DNA from: JANQEA01 sp964466035 | GTDB lineage: Bacteria > Bipolaricaulota > Bipolaricaulia > UBA7950 > UBA9294 | Assembly (NCBI GenBank): GCA_964466035.1 | Contig: CAYXLR010000022.1 | Location: 1-30,362, forward strand | Reading direction: 5' to 3' | DNA length: 30,362 nucleotides | Part shown: positions 28,932 through 30,362 of the stretch, one piece after another | Numbering within the stretch: the first letter of the stretch is position 1 | Layout of the letters: each line of letters starts with the position of its first letter | Notes under the pieces: model-generated | Databases searched by the model: none | Told to the model about the DNA's origin: nothing | The model's input: only the letters and a program-made list of their open reading frames with translations | Position numbers and translations under genes: made by a program

Positions 28932-30274
28932 CCCGCGGTTCCCTCGCTCCAGAACGCGGGCTGCCCGGTGCTCTCGAGGACCGAGTACCACAGCTCGCCC
29001 TCCAGGTCGACCTCCTTGCGTCGGGCGATGACCTCGCGCAGCGGCACGTACGTGTACTCCCCGTTCCAGTACCCGATCAGCAGCCCGGTTCGTCCGGCCA
29101 TCCCGGCATGCACCGCGTTTCGCGCGAGGTCCGAGGAGTAGAGCGAGTCGCTCGGGTTCGCCGGGGCGCTCCGGATCAGGTAGCTCGGATCGATGTACTT
29201 GACGGTGTGCCGGATGCCCTGCTCGCGGAGTGCACCGTCGATCCGATCCTTCAGGTAGGTCCCGATGTCGAGCAGTCGGACGTTCCCCGATGCGTCCAGT
29301 TCCGGAGGAGCCTCGCCGTTTCGCAGGAGGTCCTGCCCCGCTCCCTCGGCGACGACCACGACGACGTGGCCGTTCGATCGGAGCCGACCGACGAGGCTCG
29401 CGAGGAAGCCGTTCGGCCCGTCGAGCACCAGCGGGACCTCCGGCACGAGCACGAAGTCGGCGTCGGCCGCTGCGACGGCCGCGCTGGCGGCGATGAACCC
29501 CGAGTGCCTCCCCATCAGACGAACGAGCCCGACGCCGTTTCGATAGGCGGCCGCCTCGGTGTGCGCCGCGCGGATCGACTCGACGGCGATCGAGAAGGCC
29601 GTCTCGTAGCCGAACGTTTTGTCGACCAGCGGCACGTCGTTGTCGATGCTCTTCGGAACGCCGACGATCGAGATCGGCGTTCCCCTCCGAGCGGCTACCT
29701 CGTAGACCGCGTGCGCGGCGCGCATGCTCCCGTCGCCGCCGATCACCAACAGGAGCCGGACGCCGAGCCGCTCCAGCCGATCGACGACGACGACCGGGTC
29801 CTGCGGACCGCGGGACGAACCGAGGACCGAGCCGCCGTCGTAGTGGATCCCCTCGACCGACCCGACGGAGAGAGGCAGCGGAGCGTACCCCTCGTCCGGA
29901 TTCAGCCCGGCGAACCCGTAGCGGAAGCCGAGGACCTCGCGAACCCGATAGTGATTGAGCAGCTCCAGCGTCGCCGCTCGAATCGCGTTGTTCATCCCGG
30001 GGCAGAGGCCGCCGCAGGTCACGATGCCCGCCTTGAGGCCCTCCGGCTCGAAGTACAGGAGCTCGCGCGGCCCGGCCCGCTCGAAGGCGCTCGACGGCGC
30101 ACCGTCCCGTCCCGGTTTCGCCAGCGCCTCCATCAGGACGCGCTCGTCGTCACCGACGAAGTTGTAGATCCGATCCCCTTTGATGGTCGACAGCTTCAGC
30201 GGCGATCGGACCGTCGCCTCGCCCAGCGTCGGGACGGTGAGATCGACCTCGTGCGCTTCGTCACGCGTCAGCAT
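28928..30274 (-). CDS. pfk: ATP-dependent 6-phosphofructokinase (T. brucei/plant-type)
   Basis: 448 residues, longer than E. coli PfkA because of an N-terminal extension (residues 1-80), as in the plant, spirochaete and trypanosome group. Phosphorylates fructose 6-phosphate in glycolysis. Motifs: G-G-L-C-P-G-M-N at 88-95, G-G-D-G-S at 179-183, P-K-S-I-D-N-D at 207-213, M-G-R-H-S-G-F at 254-260, V-P-E-V-P near 280. The Gly at 182 (Asp in PPi enzymes) points to ATP as donor, although the Lys at 208 is shared with PPi enzymes; this Gly/Lys pair is known from T. brucei PFK. The start has no Shine-Dalgarno; TAGACT ends 6 bases before the ATG, so the message should be leaderless. Confidence 0.9.
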   Translation of the reverse strand: MLTRDEAHEVDLTVPTLGEATVRSPLKLSTIKGDRIYNFVGDDERVLMEALAKPGRDGAPSSAFERAGPRELLYFEPEGLKAGIVTCGGLCPGMNNAIRAATLELLNHYRVREVLGFRYGFAGLNPDEGYAPLPLSVGSVEGIHYDGGSVLGSSRGPQDPVVVVDRLERLGVRLLLVIGGDGSMRAAHAVYEVAARRGTPISIVGVPKSIDNDVPLVDKTFGYETAFSIAVESIRAAHTEAAAYRNGVGLVRLMGRHSGFIAASAAVAAADADFVLVPEVPLVLDGPNGFLASLVGRLRSNGHVVVVVAEGAGQDLLRNGEAPPELDASGNVRLLDIGTYLKDRIDGALREQGIRHTVKYIDPSYLIRSAPANPSDSLYSSDLARNAVHAGMAGRTGLLIGYWNGEYTYVPLREVIARRKEVDLEGELWYSVLESTGQPAFWSEGTAG

Positions 30275-30280
30275 GCGCTG

Positions 30281-30286
30281 AGTCTA
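30281..30286 (-). promoter_or_regulatory. -10 box placing the pfk start at the ATG
   Basis: On the minus strand TAGACT is followed by 6 bases and then ATG at 30274, so transcription should start at the A of the ATG. No clear -35 at 17 bp. Confidence 0.4.
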
Positions 30287-30320
30287 CCACGCATCCAGCA
30301 GGACAGGTAGGACGCAGCAA

Positions 30321-30347
30321 CAAAGAAAGCCCCCTCAAGAGGGGGCT
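30321..30347 (-). terminator. Terminator for a gene to the right of the window
   Basis: AGCCCCCT (30328-30335) and AGGGGGCT (30340-30347) around a 4-base loop. Read on the minus strand, the stem is followed by TTTCTTTG, a normal intrinsic terminator. It should serve a minus-strand gene that lies beyond the right end. Confidence 0.75.
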
Positions 30348-30362
30348 CTGGCTCCCCGTGGT

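Noticed and set aside
1..30362. tRNA genes
   Set aside because: GGTTCG-like strings are frequent because of the repeats, but no cloverleaf with acceptor and anticodon stems was seen.

Overview
The window is high-G+C bacterial DNA with closely packed genes on both strands. It lacks rRNA, tRNA, insertion sequences, phage genes and CRISPR arrays. Several features point to a diderm (outer-membrane) bacterium. There are two secreted proteins that look like outer-membrane beta-barrels, ending in Trp and Phe, two lipoproteins, and several large secreted proteins, some with a FlgD-like C-terminal domain. The mix of S-layer-like D-x-D-x-N repeat protein, UgpB-like sugar ABC transporter and T. brucei/plant-type phosphofructokinase would fit a deep-branching lineage such as Bipolaricaulota (Acetothermia/OP1). 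That placement is inference only, because no phylogenetic marker is present.

Layout. 1-4330: two clusters of a GTTCGTGG-type composite repeat flank a secreted Asp-box propeller protein and a convergent FLVCR-like MFS transporter. The second cluster contains a 100-N scaffold gap whose flanks are the same 55 bp, so the gap is probably artificial. 4395-6840: a Cys-rich secreted protein, then a coupled pair (metallophosphoesterase and ParB-like protein) on the minus strand. 7011-10487: a clear promoter drives a 972-residue surface protein, followed by a peroxiredoxin. 10673-13115: an MFS exporter overlaps tail-to-tail with a putative beta-barrel protein. 13464-16539: RadC, an endonuclease/phosphatase-family lipoprotein and another putative beta-barrel protein, each with a recognisable promoter element. 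16823-19042: an unusual region with a promoter, mutually exclusive hairpins, three short ORFs (two behind strong Shine-Dalgarno sites) and a strong terminator, followed by an ATP-grasp enzyme. 19048-20947: an LRR lipoprotein and a degenerate ferritin-like protein. 21109-25737: a membrane-anchored phosphoesterase and an ABC importer operon in the order permease, binding protein, permease, behind a promoter that carries a palindromic operator. 25854-28851: a DUF1295 membrane enzyme diverges from an acyl-CoA synthetase and small membrane protein, with the two -35 boxes 3 bp apart around a palindrome. 28928-30274: an ATP-type phosphofructokinase with a leaderless start.

How the genes fit together. 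The importer (UgpB-like binding protein) and phosphofructokinase suggest growth on sugars or glycerol phosphates. The exported phosphoesterase and nuclease-type lipoprotein could release phosphate or nucleosides outside the inner membrane. The DUF1295, acyl-CoA synthetase and membrane-protein group suggests lipid modification. The most unexplained part is the leader and short-ORF region at 16823-17660 ahead of the ATP-grasp gene. Next are the 33-codon ORF that bridges the permease and binding-protein genes, and the composite repeats.
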